Translations under genes and position numbers: made by a program | The notes under the pieces: model-generated | The model's database searches: none | What the model was told of the DNA's origin: nothing | What the model saw: only the letters and a program-made list of their open reading frames with translations | Assembly: GCF_901709675.1 (NCBI RefSeq) | Contig: NC_051102.1 | Span: 10,921,412-10,985,411, forward strand | Origin: Syngnathus acus | Taxonomy: Eukaryota > Chordata > Actinopteri > Syngnathiformes > Syngnathidae | DNA length: 64,000 nt | Direction: 5' to 3' | Shown here: in pieces, positions 1-11,515 of the stretch | Numbering within the stretch: position 1 is the stretch's first letter | How the letters are laid out: every line of letters starts with the position of its first letter

Positions 1-3000
1 AGACTGGGAAAAGCTTTCAGATCAAACGTGTCAGACGTTGCACTTGCCTTCAACATTTTTCCACCAGTCCATCAGGCCGTCATTCTCCTGCAAGAAAAAA
101 AGCAACAACGTGACACTCAACTTTGACCTCATGTGATGATGGGAACACTGACGGCGGTCAAACACACCTCCTCAGAGTCCAGAGGGTTTCCTTCGATTGG
201 GTATGCTGCCATTTCCACTGGCTGGACCTCCACTGTGCTCTGCTGAAAGATTTACGTACACTAAGCTTATTAGCTTCACACAGCCTACCAAGCTCCATCT
301 TACCAAAGATTTCGCTCGGTTCATAGCATTAAGGAGGAGGAAAGAAGCAACTAACCTGTGCTGGCATCATCTCCTCCATCTCCATGCTCTCCTCAATGAT
401 GGGTATCTTTTCCTGGGCCGCAAGACAAGGAAGAAGAAAAGTCAAAAGTCCATCCGTTTGGGCTGTATGGCCCCCTGGCAAATCCATCATCCCGCAATTC
501 ATTTTGGAGACTTTTGTGTGGGTCTTAGACATTGCTATGACATTTGGTGTTACCTGCGATGATGTGTTGCGTTTTGTCATCTTGGGAAGGGTCGTCTTGA
601 CTCTGAAAGATACAACCTGGAGGATGGACCAGAGTGACATGACGGTCAAGTGAGAGAAGACATTTTGTGCTTTGCTATTTGGCAAAACAAAAGGCTCACT
701 CGTCGTTTCTTCTTGATGGTCCTCCTTCGTCTCAGTCCGCCACCCGAGGGTGGCGCCGCGTCCTCCTTGTTGTCTTCATTGTCCTGCTAGCATTAACAGC
801 ATGTTAGTGCTTGTTAACCCCATGTGACTTCAAAAAGAGCCTAACCTGTTTGTCAGCGGTTTTGGGCGTTCTCTTGAATATGCCAGCAAAGCCTCCTTTT
901 TTCTCCTGCTCGACATAAACACACAGTCGTCGTATACTATAATGTACACAGGTGTCAATCATACCTCAAGGCATACAGTGTATTGAATACTCACCTTAGC
1001 AGTTGCAGCTTCAAGATTGACAGTAGTGCCTGATAGTTCGTCTCCTGACAAGTCATCCATCTATTTAAAAAAAAACAAAAAAAAAACATCACATTTATTT
1101 ATGATTTCATTTGTATTGAGTTTTTTACAAGTTTAATTTATTCGTGGCCTGGAGGGAGGGACCGATTTTTGTTCTGTCATCTCACCTTGGCACTTTCATC
1201 CAGATTGTCATCACTAAGAGGATCCTGGAAGCAGAGGATGATTTTTGTCATTTTCTGGTAAATAAACAAACAAACAAGTGTAGATCATCTGACAACGTTA
1301 CCTTGATAGCGATGGAGCGTGGCGCCGGTTTGGGTGACTTTCTGAACATTCCTGCCAAACCTCCCGTCTTTTCCTGTAAAGCAAATATTGGGTCAGGTAG
1401 GAAAAAACACACAGAGTCTGACATCCGTCAACATTGTACCTTTGGTCCAGTTTCTTCTGTCAACTTTTCATTGCTGTCAGATAAGAGCTTCTTCTTGTCA
1501 TCACCGTTTGACTCCTGCGTAGCAAAAATAATAGCCACAACATATAAAAATAACAACAGGAAAAATGAATACAAATAATCATCATCTGTAGTGTCACCTC
1601 GTCAGCTGCTTTTGGAGCTTTCTTGAATATACCACTGAAAATACTTTTTTCCTGAAATAAAAAAAGACAAAAAATACTTATTTTTAATCAAAATCTAATA
1701 ACAAAAATGGAAATATAAATACAAATAATAAAATGTAAACATTCAACCATTTCAGAAATAGCCTGTGTGTTCAAATTCTTAAAAAAAAAAAAAAATCTAC
1801 ATACAATTAAATAATGTAATCATTAAACACTTGAAAAAATGATGGAAAATTCAACAGTTTAACTTAATGTGATTTGATGTCATTTCAAATGTTAAAATAA
1901 AAAACAAGAGGCGAAGGTTAAAAGAAGGACATTTACTTTTAAATGAATACAACCCTAATTTAAAAAAAAAAGTAGTTGCAAAAAATGATGTCCAGTAATA
2001 AACACAATCAACATCAATCTTGAAAAACTTTTCAATAAGTAAATGAAACAAAAATGTGTACATAAAAAAATGAAGGGTCAAAAACGTACAAATAAGTTTG
2101 TAAAGTAAAACATAACTGTTCTGTGTAAATAAAATACAAGATATTACCTTGACAGTGGTGCTTTCTGCTAAATTGTCATTACTTGATGATTTCTCCTTGT
2201 CCTGGAATGAAAAGCGCGTGTTCGTAAGAGGAAAAAAAAACAACCTAGACCCTTTGTTGAGTGTCCTTATGGTTGCGAGTGTACTAAGTGTTGGTAACCT
2301 CATCCAGCAGGTTGTCGTTGCTATAGGATCTTTTGAAGATGCCCGCCAGGCCTCCTCCTTTTTTCGCCTAAAGGCATGTTTTTTTTTTTGGGTCAAACAA
2401 CGAGAGATCAAAAATAACAAATAGACTTTTTGAAACCTTGCGGATATTCTCGGACAAGTTCTCAGTGCTTCCGGATGGCGTCACTTCACTCTTGACCTCC
2501 GCTTCCTGAGATAGTTCAGATCGTATTTTTGATCAAAGGCTTACTAAGAAGAATTTTTGGGATGGAGGGGGAGGCACCTTATCGCCCTCTGCAGGCTTCT
2601 GAGGCTTCTTGAACATGTTGCTGAAAAGGTTTTTATCCTGAAAAAAAATGAATAAACACAATCAAATATTTATACACAACGAAAAAAATTTTGACTAAAT
2701 CAAACAAACTGACATTTAAATTAAGCACAACGTACATACCTGTACAATATATACAACAAAAAATGCCTCGAACATTAGTTGAGGTTAAAATAAAAAAAAT
2801 CTAATTAAAAACATACATGCACAGTATACTAAAAAAAACTAATGTGCATTCTTCATACACAACAACTATTGCAGTAATTTTCTTGAATGATTAAAATTTG
2901 TCAAATAAATAATTTTAAATGACAATAAAGATGAAATAGATTTTTCTTTTTAAATCATTCAAATGAGCAACAATTCATCATGCACATCCAAAAAGTAGGG

Positions 3001-6000
3001 TTAGGGTTTTCACCCATAGATGCACAAGGCCATCAATTGTTCAAACTAAAATATTTGGTTTCTTACCTTGGCAACGCTCTTCTCGGCCGCATTGTCCCCA
3101 CCCACTGCCGTTGTGGTCACCTGTCCCTTGTCCTCCTTGTCATTGTCCTCCTCACCGTCCTGAAACCAGGACATGCAATTGACTCAAGTATGAAAATAGA
3201 ATTTGTTAAAAAAAAACACTCACCGGTGAGGCGTCTCTCTCTCCTTTGGGGGTCTTTTTTTGGAAGACGCCAAAGAGCCCTCGATCTTTGTCCTGACCCT
3301 GCGCCCCCCCAAAAAAAACACACCGTCTTGACAATGGCCGCAAACAAACACACACACACGATATGGAAATCTGAAATGTTCCATTGCGTACTGGTTTGCC
3401 CTCAGATAAATCCTCGGCGCTGGCTGACAACCTTTTATCCACGCTCTCACCCTGCAAGTGACAAGAACAGAGCCTCGTTCAGTGACACAGAAACACAATA
3501 AAAAGTTCAATAATACTTCTTGAATTGAGTACAGTCAATCGTAATAATAGCTCAAATTGTTCAACCAGAATAACGTCTTCATTTGAGTCTTCATGATCAT
3601 AGAACCAATTTTTCACTATGAGGAGTTCAAATCAAAGGATGAAAACATTGCATAAAAATACTCCAAAATGTCATTGAATTGTTTACCTGGTCAGGCTGAG
3701 CCGCTTTGGTAGCCTTCTTAAAGAATCCACCAAATAGTCCTGCTTTTTCCTGAAAGACATTTGTCAGCATCACCTATACATGAATCAACCTTAATATTAT
3801 ATTCATAAAATAAAAATAACACAAAAGAGAATTTGTATTATGTTATATAAACAGGGGGGGAAATCACCTTATTGTCTGACAGACTGTCTGTGCTGCCCGA
3901 CAGATCATCGCGGGGCTCTTTAGAATCCTATGAGCAAAAATACAATTGACTCAATTGGAATGAACCCTAAGCAAGCAAACTAATGTCATGTACAGGATCC
4001 GCGGACAGACACAATCCCCCTGGAGATCTTTCAAGAGAATATTTTGAAGTGGCTGACCTGCTTGGGTGCCACCTCTTTGGGAGTCTTTCGGAGGATTGCG
4101 CTGAAAAATCCTCCTTTTTCCTGCAACGCAATTTTACACACTTGTTGGTGACATCTTCAATGATGGTGACGCTCTTACAAGAGCACCTTACCTCGGAGGC
4201 CTTCTGGGACAGATCGTCGCTGCTGTCTGACAGGTCGTCACGGGGACCAGGCTGCTCCTCCTGAAGGGGGAAAAAAAAAAAAGCATTGACAGCGCTTCAC
4301 ATTTTCCACATTTTGTTACGTTACAGTCGAACACAATCGCTAGTTGTTAGTCCTTTGGTGTTTATGCCAGTCGCCGGCTTGAATCACAAAGAACTCGCTC
4401 GTTAGCTAGCGTCACTCGTACGTCAAGACACCACGGTATTCGGAAGAAGTTTGACCTCATCCAGCTGAGCCTCTTCTGGAGGTTTCTTCTTGAACACCCC
4501 GTTGAAAATTCCAGCGTAAGATTGTTTCTCGTCTTCTTCACTCTCCTCCGAATCGCCGTCCATTTTCCCCACCTACCTCACCCAAAAAATAGAAAGGAAA
4601 TGGAAGGGATGACGATGATCAATAAAACAAGACTGAGAAACACAGCAAAAGACGACCGACAGGAGTTACCGCCACCAAAGGAGGTTTCCGGAACATTCCA
4701 GCAAATCGACCCCCAAAGTCCTGAAAAATGAAATGGATCATATTTTATTTAACACCATTTTTTTAAATAATGAAATTATAATTAAATACTTTTTATAAAA
4801 ATATGAATTGATTACAAAATAATTTAATGAAAAATATATGTATTATTATTACAAGAATCGAATTGTAAGTAATAGGCAAAATAAAAGATACAAAATAATC
4901 AATGAACAGATACATAAATTCAGTGAATCATGTTCTTCTGGTAAAAATAGGAAAACTTTATGAAAGAAAATAGAAAGAATATGTCTTGTCTTACAATGAT
5001 GACAAGCAGATTTCATCATCATCCTCATGTCTTACTTGTTTGGATTCTGCACTTTTGTCCTGTTTGACTTTGTCACTGGCCATCCGTTCTTTTTCCTGAG
5101 ACGCTTCCTCCTTGTTCTGATCGAGAAGTGCCTCGCCACTGCCACCGCCGCCGCCAACCTTCGAGGAAGACAAATGTCAACATTTGCGCACATTATGATT
5201 ATGATGACGACCATCATCGCCCGGGCTGCATCTCCTACTTTGGGTGTGGACTTGAGGTGCTTCATCATGCCCTTCAAGACGCCCTGCCGAGCCAAGATTC
5301 ACATGCTGTCATGTTTCACACGCTCAAGTACATAAGAACACGTACACATTTTATTAGAGTGAAGGTAATTCTGAAAAATAGATAGTACCTACACGCACGC
5401 ACGCACACAAGGACGGACAGTGCTAAATACCGGTTTGGCGGATGCGGCGTGTTTGTCCGGAATGTCGTCACCTCTGTCCTGGTCGTCAGTCAAATGACTC
5501 TGAAGCAAACACATCGGTGTGAGTCACAAAAACTGGTTTTGTCGGTGTGTGTTGAACACGTGAGCACGCTCCTATAAACCCGTTTAGCCAGAGAACCCAT
5601 CCATCCTTGTCCATCCTTTGTCTCCGCTTCTTACACAATCTTATACGTAGTGTTAGTATAGCAAGTGTTGTGAGATCTTGATTTGACAAATCCTCAAATG
5701 AATTTCAGTTGCCCATCCCCGATAAAAGGTGAACCTGTAAGCGCTATTAGTACGTATTAGAAGCATTGTTAGCATTAGCACCCACATTGCTTACAATGAA
5801 TGACGCTTTTTTGTCTTTCAGGCTTTTTCGCAACTTGGTTGTCTGCATTTGAGGAAAATGAATGATGTTTAAAATCAATCAATCAATCAATCAAAATGTA
5901 ATCTAACCAGGGAGTGACAAACCTTCTTGATGTCAGAGGCCGCATCTGATTGCACGCTTTTGACAGAAATCTGAAGAAAGAAGTGGATCAAGTATTCATG

Positions 6001-7087
6001 TTGCCCGCCAACACCGAGATGGCGTCACGAGAGGCGTACTTGCTTGTCGTCACTGTTGCCTTGAACGTGTCTTGTTGTCTGGTTCCTCTCCTGAGTGCAA
6101 AAAAAAAACCCCTGAATTCAGATTTTAAATTCACTTTTGCTTTATTTTGACAGTACTGTACTTCACCTGCTTTGCTTGTCTCGGTGGGGGCACAGGAGTT
6201 TCTGTTTTGTTCTCCTTCGTCTCCCTTTGTGTCACGTTTCTCTGGCCCTGAAAATCACGTCCAAATCATGAAATGACTTGTCACTGAAACGATCATGTTT
6301 TTTGTGTAATGCCTAATGTTTTGAAATATTGTGTTTTCAACACGAATTTCTAAAATGACACCGTTTAAATCACTTTAAAAAATATTGACTTTTTTATTGA
6401 AGATGACAAAAAAGTTCTTTTCAATCGATTTCCCAGAGAATAAACATATATAAATTCATCTTACCTCACCATCCACGGCTAATCTTTTCAAATGATACTG
6501 CGTTTGGCTCAGTTCCTGCACACACACACAAAAATATAAAAAACTATTGAATTACAGTCCAGTCATGCACAATCCGCATTTTCTCACTTTTACAAGAACC
6601 AGGTGCCCCCTTTTGCTGACCTGCTATCAACCAAACAATCAACCTTTGAGGTGACGGCTTGAACATGGAAGTTGAAACAAATGATAAAATAATTGGAAAA
6701 AGGGCATTGAAAAAGAAACAAAAGACATTTTGGGCAGAAAAATATTATTTTGTACACACGCTGTGCTTTGGTCGCGGAGGCACCGCAGGGATGGGCTTGT
6801 CCGACTTCTCTGCATCGTTTGGAGGCTGTAAACAAAAAGTCGGGTTTTTTACACCTCACCAAACAATCGGTTACTGGGCAGGCGGGCGGATGAAGTACCT
6901 CGGGAGGCCAGGGAGGCAGTTTGGTCTGTGAAGGCAACAAAGAATACTGTATTATTAGAAATATTACTCAGGAGTGTGATTTTTTTTTTTTTTTTTTTAA
7001 AATACGGTGATTATTTCTTAATGTTTCTATGTATCTCACGGGCTTGGTTTTCTTTTTTGCTTCAGGCTTCATCACGCACGGCTCCAT
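1..7087 (-). CDS. APOL-like modular protein, upstream paralog (gene A, partial at left edge)
   Basis: About 30 short exons can be read on the minus strand, starting with an exon whose first codon is ATG at 7087 (MEPCVMKPEAKKKTKP). Proline-rich exons follow (PPRPK near 6770, VPPPRQAKQ near 6180), then an array of modules from about 5300 down to 850. The array alternates basic modules such as EKAGLFGGFFKKATK (3688-3750) with acidic modules such as DSKEPRDDLSGSSTDSLSDN (3867-3928). Each exon is flanked by CAG and GT signals and keeps the frame. The last exon in the window (48-87, DGLMDWWKNVE) matches the exon at 11.75 kb in the neighbouring gene, where an APOL-domain exon follows, so the APOL part of gene A probably lies left of base 1. 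The product is unknown. By domain it may associate with membranes. The true first exon is not certain, because the ATG exon is preceded by an AG acceptor and may be internal. Confidence 0.72.
849..5297 (-). repeat. Alternating exon-module array of gene A
   Basis: About eleven basic modules share the pattern E/DK-x-G-L/F-x-G-M/I-F-K/R-K-x-P-K. Examples are at 849-902 (GGFAGIFKRTPK), 1303-1371 (GGLAGMFRKSPK), 1599-1652 (SIFSGIFKKAPK), 2578-2637, 3225-3293, 3688-3750, 4059-4121, 4457-4563, 4670-4720 and 5228-5297. Acidic modules rich in D, S, N, E and L lie between most of them (1190-1225, 1440-1512, 2150-2202, 3390-3450, 3867-3928, 4190-4262). Introns are mostly 80-500 bp. The exons have lengths divisible by three and start after CAG with a Glu or Asp codon, which is the geometry that allows exon duplication without frameshift. 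Confidence 0.75.
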
Positions 7088-9260
7088 CTGAGTTCCATAA
7101 AGTGACAAAAGACAGAAGATTCATCACCATGGTACCAAGACAGCTTCCACGTGTGTGAAATGATGGAAGTTATTGATGAGCACAGTTGGACTTTTTCATT
7201 TGAAATGACCTCAGTTATAAATGTAGGCCAGTGCTTTCATAGTGTTAAGGCCAGTCAAGAATGCACGCTACTGAGAAAAAGGTACAGTCCTAATCAGTCA
7301 AATGTAAAGAATTGGAATTGTTTAAAAAGTTTGCTCATTAGCCACTAGGAGGCAGTAAAACACAGTTACACTACACACAAACACAGAGGAAGAGCATCAC
7401 ATCGAGGCTACAATAACGTTTGTTTTTCGAGACAACAAATGCAACTAAAACGTGACGTTGCAGTTTGTTTTGTTAGCCCTTGGCCTACTTTGTAATCATT
7501 CCAAATGTACGTTTCAGAATTTGGAGACACCCGGAAGTGCTTCATAATGACGATTTAATTGTGAAAATACACATTTCCTGTCTCGTTGACTATGAAAACA
7601 CACATTTCCCCAATTATCACGTGCTGAAAGTGAGGCTCCTACAAGAGAAAAAAAGGAGACATTTTTCATTCTTTAAATGAAAGATAGACACACCGCTCAC
7701 ATTGGAAGTGTTCACAAACTATCATTTCCGAGCAGCTGATATGTTATTTGTGTGCAGTTCATGTCGTTTATTTGTCTCACCTCGCTACTGCTGCTGTTCC
7801 TCCCTCCGTCCGTCAATGGCATCCAAAGACCTACCTACCTAGGGCAAGTGAATGCCTCTCAGAAGTTTCCCAAAGTGTTCACCCACCACACCCCGCCCGC
7901 AACGCATCTGCAGCTGCGGAGGCGTTCACGAGCTCCGAAATTTCTAATTTCACCACAGCCATCCGCGTCGTGAGATTGTTTTTGTGGGTTGATTTCCCAA
8001 AATGTGAGTAGTAGTGAATAATAAATAAATAACCAATAACACATTTTAATGAAACATTTCACAATTATCAAAATAAATTGGTTTTATGATTTTTTTGACA
8101 TAGAAAACTAAATATTTTATTCCAGTGCTCCTCAAACTTTTTACACCAAGTATTACTGTAAAAAAAATGTAATGTGTGTTTAATGGTACGTATTTTAAAA
8201 TAAAATAAAAACTTTTATCATAATAGATCTAAAAACATTACATGAATTAAATGTATTTCATATACATTTACAATTAATTGTATCTGTTTTGTTTTGTTTC
8301 TCCAACTGGGCAAAACAGATTCATTTTCCTTTACGTGTCTTAATGCTCCTTACTGTTACTTTCCTCAATGACATGTCCAGTATCACGCTGGCATTCCGAA
8401 GACAATGTTTGACTTTCTAAATATAATCTTTTGTGCACTGTTTGTGCATGTTCCTGCTTGTTAGCGTCTCTCATGCCTCCCCAAAGATCTTGTATTGCAT
8501 TAAGATGTAACGTCATGCCACTGTTCATGTGTGCTACACTCAAGTTCTTTATACACTACATTCATAACAATCCTACCAATCATCCATCCACTCCCAAAAG
8601 GTAAGGACCTTTTGGGAGGGTCAAGGGTGAGCTGCGACATCATCTCAGCTCAATTGGGCAAAGAGGCAAGATACACCATCACATATGGAAAAACATTCTC
8701 ATTCAGACCACATGACAAAGTGAAAGAAAAGCACAAGCACCGGAGATCATGAAAAGCCCACACAGGAAGGCCTGAGCCCGATTTCAAACTTGGACTAGGT
8801 CATTGTGCCGACAAGAATAATAGTCATATAATGATATAACTGCCAGTAGAAATATTCATGATGACAATTAGCAACTGTTTACCTCAACTAAAGCACACAC
8901 ACACACCCCACCTCGCCTTGCTTTGTTTACCAGCAGGCTGACCTGAACACATCCATGCAGATGAAGCAAGCCATGCACAACTGCAATCATTATCCACATC
9001 ATATGGCAGCATGATAAAAGTGACCATTTTACCTGCCGACGATATCTCGAAACCTTTTGTTTTGTTTCCTTTGTGCGTGACTCACCTGGGAGGAGATGGA
9101 GGAGAAGGAGGGAGGGAGGGAGGGGCAAGGCCTAACTCACCTGGGTTTGGGTCCCAGCAGGTTTGACTCATCAGTTTCAACCTCACATCTGACACACACA
9201 AAAAAGAAAGGGTTGGCAATCTTGGCGAAATCAAAGAAGGGCTAACAAATTGTTATGACT
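7088..9260. other. Intergenic spacer upstream of gene A; no gene recognised
   Basis: AT-rich sequence with short open frames that show no family resemblance or credible splice structure. The 5' untranslated exon and promoter of gene A should lie somewhere here, but I could not place them. Several minus-strand donor-like sites exist (for example near 7778 and 9140), none with independent support. Confidence 0.4.
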
Positions 9261-9267
9261 AAATACC

Positions 9268-9500
9268 AGCTCAGTGGCCTTGTGGTATGAGTGTCCGCCC
9301 TGAGACTGGGAGGCCGTGGGTTCGATCCCCGGCCGAGTCATACCAAAAGACTATAAAATGGAACCTGGTACCTCCCTGCTTGACTCTCAGCATTAAGGGT
9401 TGGATTGGGGATACTGTGAGGAGCTGCGCCCCACAGTCATTATTAGCAACGTATAGCTTCTACTATGGAAGCTTGTCTGAGGATGACTCTAAATAAATAT
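9268..9500 (+). mobile_element. tRNA-derived SINE
   Basis: The 5' part resembles a tRNA gene with an internal RNA polymerase III promoter: an A-box-like TGGTATGAGTGTCCG at about 9283 and a B box GGTTCGATCCC at about 9318. An unrelated body follows (from GAGTCATACC to about 9500) and an AT-rich end. A tRNA head joined to a non-tRNA body is the usual SINE design, and the cloverleaf is not complete enough for a functional tRNA. It lies between the two tandem APOL-like genes. Confidence 0.7.
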
Positions 9501-10557
9501 ATGCTTATTGAGTAATACTTATTTGGGGAAAACTATCCAATTAAATAATTTAACTACTTTACAATTTTGTATTGATACAATAAAAACAGAAATGATCATT
9601 ACAGATCCTGTGTGTTTAGGGTTATTTTCATCCTTTTAACGACTGTTTTAATGTTTCTTTATGACCCCAACAAAAATGAATAAGATTATAGTCAAATTTA
9701 ATTTGATTACATTGATTAAAAAATACATCCATATCATACTTGTCTAATAAAAACTAATATCATTTGTATGTTATTAATAAATGCACATTTATGTGTTGAC
9801 TTAAAAAAACATTCGATTTTTTTTTTTTTTTTCATGAATTAATGTTTTTTTTAAAGATAAATGTTATATTGCCCATACCTCAGATATCTTTTTAACCTGT
9901 TTGCCGTATGCATAGGATACAAAACAATCAGGCCTTCATGGGAATCTTTGTTTTTTTTATTGCACAGATTACCGGTACAGCCACTTTTCCTTTTATCACC
10001 TCCTACACAAAACATACATTGCACATCCTACGTCCACCCACAATAAATACAAAAGTTAAATAAAAAAACAAAGCATGGATTTATCCAGTGAACAGGTTAG
10101 CGCTAAAAGCATTAGCATTGTTGCCAGAGTCACTCTGGTGTCCAAATATTAAAATATTGTTGCAAAACTATATATTAAACATTTTTATACATTTCATTCC
10201 GGGACGGTTGACTAACGTTAGCTAGCTAGTATTGTGGAATTTAGTACAATAAAAGGCACATGAGTTAAAAAAAATGACTAAAACATTATTTGTATATCAA
10301 AAATGTTTTGTTCATTGAAAAATCCTCCCGTTCCATGAGGAGTAAAATACAGAGGCATCAATTCCCTAAAGGGATTAGTTCAACAATTTTGAAGTCCGCT
10401 TTTGCTAGCCAAAAAGCAGATTTCACCTCAAAAATATCAGAATGGTCATCAATCTGGTTTGGTTGTATATTTTGTTCCAGTTTGTATTTCAGACAAACTT
10501 TTGGTTATCATTTTTGCACTTGGCATCTCTTTGGATATTGGCTTCGTTTTTCCAATG
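9500..10557. other. Spacer and probable 3' UTR of gene B
   Basis: AT-rich non-coding DNA downstream of the gene B stop codon. A minus-strand AATAAA (TTTATT at 9956-9961) about 600 bp past the stop is the best candidate polyadenylation signal. No other coding potential was seen. Confidence 0.4.
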
Positions 10558-11515
10558 TCACACGTACTCCCTGTTGTCGAGGTCTTTCTTGATGGCTTTC
10601 TTAATGCGGTCGATCTCGTCTTCTTCCGAGCTGTCGTAGTCGTAACCCCCTTTCATCTTCTCCGCCGAAGCGTCGTCCTCTCGTTGGTTTTCGTCCTGGG
10701 GCGCGGTGGTGCACTGCAGCTCCTCTCGGATGCTGTTGAGCTCCACCAGGCCTTCGTGCAACTGCGTAGCCACCTCCCGTATTTTGCCGGCGAACTCAGA
10801 CTTGGCACCCTTCTTGAGCTCCTTGGAGTCCTTGGCCACAAAGTAGATGTCCATCCCCACAAAGAGACCCGTGAGGACACCGGTGGCCATGCTGGCAATC
10901 TGAACAGCGCGGGCGGCTGTGCTGCCCGCCACGTTGGCGATCTGCACCACACGCATGATCTCGTTGGCGTTAATAAGGATGGCTTTGCCCGCCATGGCGC
11001 CGTCCTCGTAGAAGCTGCTGCTGAGCACGGGGAATTCGCGGTTGTAGGCGTTGTTCTTCATCTTGATGAGGTCGAAGCGCCGCAGGTTCTCGATTCCCTG
11101 CTTGATGAACTTGAGGCACTTGTTGAGGTCCGCCATCTTCTCTTGGTAGTCCTCCACAATCTTCTCGACTTTCTTGCGGTCCATGGAGTTGTTGACCTGG
11201 TTGGAGATGCTGGCGCCGGCCGAAGTGAGGCCGCCCGCCGTGGCCACGCCCAGCCCCACGGCCGTCACGATCAGAGAGGTGCCGAAGGTGACGGGCGCCA
11301 GGGCCAGGCCGGCGATGGTGGCCACGCCGCCGATGGCGCTGGTGGAGCCGCCGGTAATCTGGGCAATCTTGGTGTTCTTGTTGAATTTATCCAGGCCGTC
11401 GGCCATGCTGTTCAGGTTGATGACGTGCTGCCAAAGGCTCTCGGCGCGATCTGAGAACAGCTTGTTGAACACCCGGATGCCCTTCTGAACCTTCTCCGCC
11501 GTCACCGCAAATGCC
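10558..11515 (-). other. APOL-domain exon of gene B
   Basis: A single long exon (about 318 codons to the TGA at 10560-10558). It begins after a TCAG acceptor with AFAVTAEKVQKGIRVFNKLF and contains DGLDKFNKNTKIAQITGGS, a roughly 50-residue hydrophobic Gly/Ala stretch, then charged helices (MDRKKVEKIVEDYQEKMADL) and a second small apolar segment (ATGVLTGLFVGMDIYFVAKD). The hydrophobic hairpin followed by amphipathic helices matches the apolipoprotein L family. The tail is acidic (DYDSSEEDEIDRI). GC content is higher than in the surrounding introns, and the antisense frame is also open by chance. Confidence 0.85.

Noticed and set aside
3206-3510. Several overlapping minus-strand frames around 3.2-3.5 kb
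   Set aside because: Each reads through introns. Only the segments at 3225-3293 and 3391-3452 are bounded by splice sites and match the module pattern.
9268-9345. A functional tRNA gene
   Set aside because: A and B boxes are present, but the arms do not form a full cloverleaf and the sequence continues into a SINE body.
10402-11454. A 350-codon plus-strand open frame, the longest in the window
   Set aside because: It is the antisense of the APOL exon, whose GC-rich codon use leaves the opposite strand open. The translation (His/Val/Leu/Asp-rich) matches no family.
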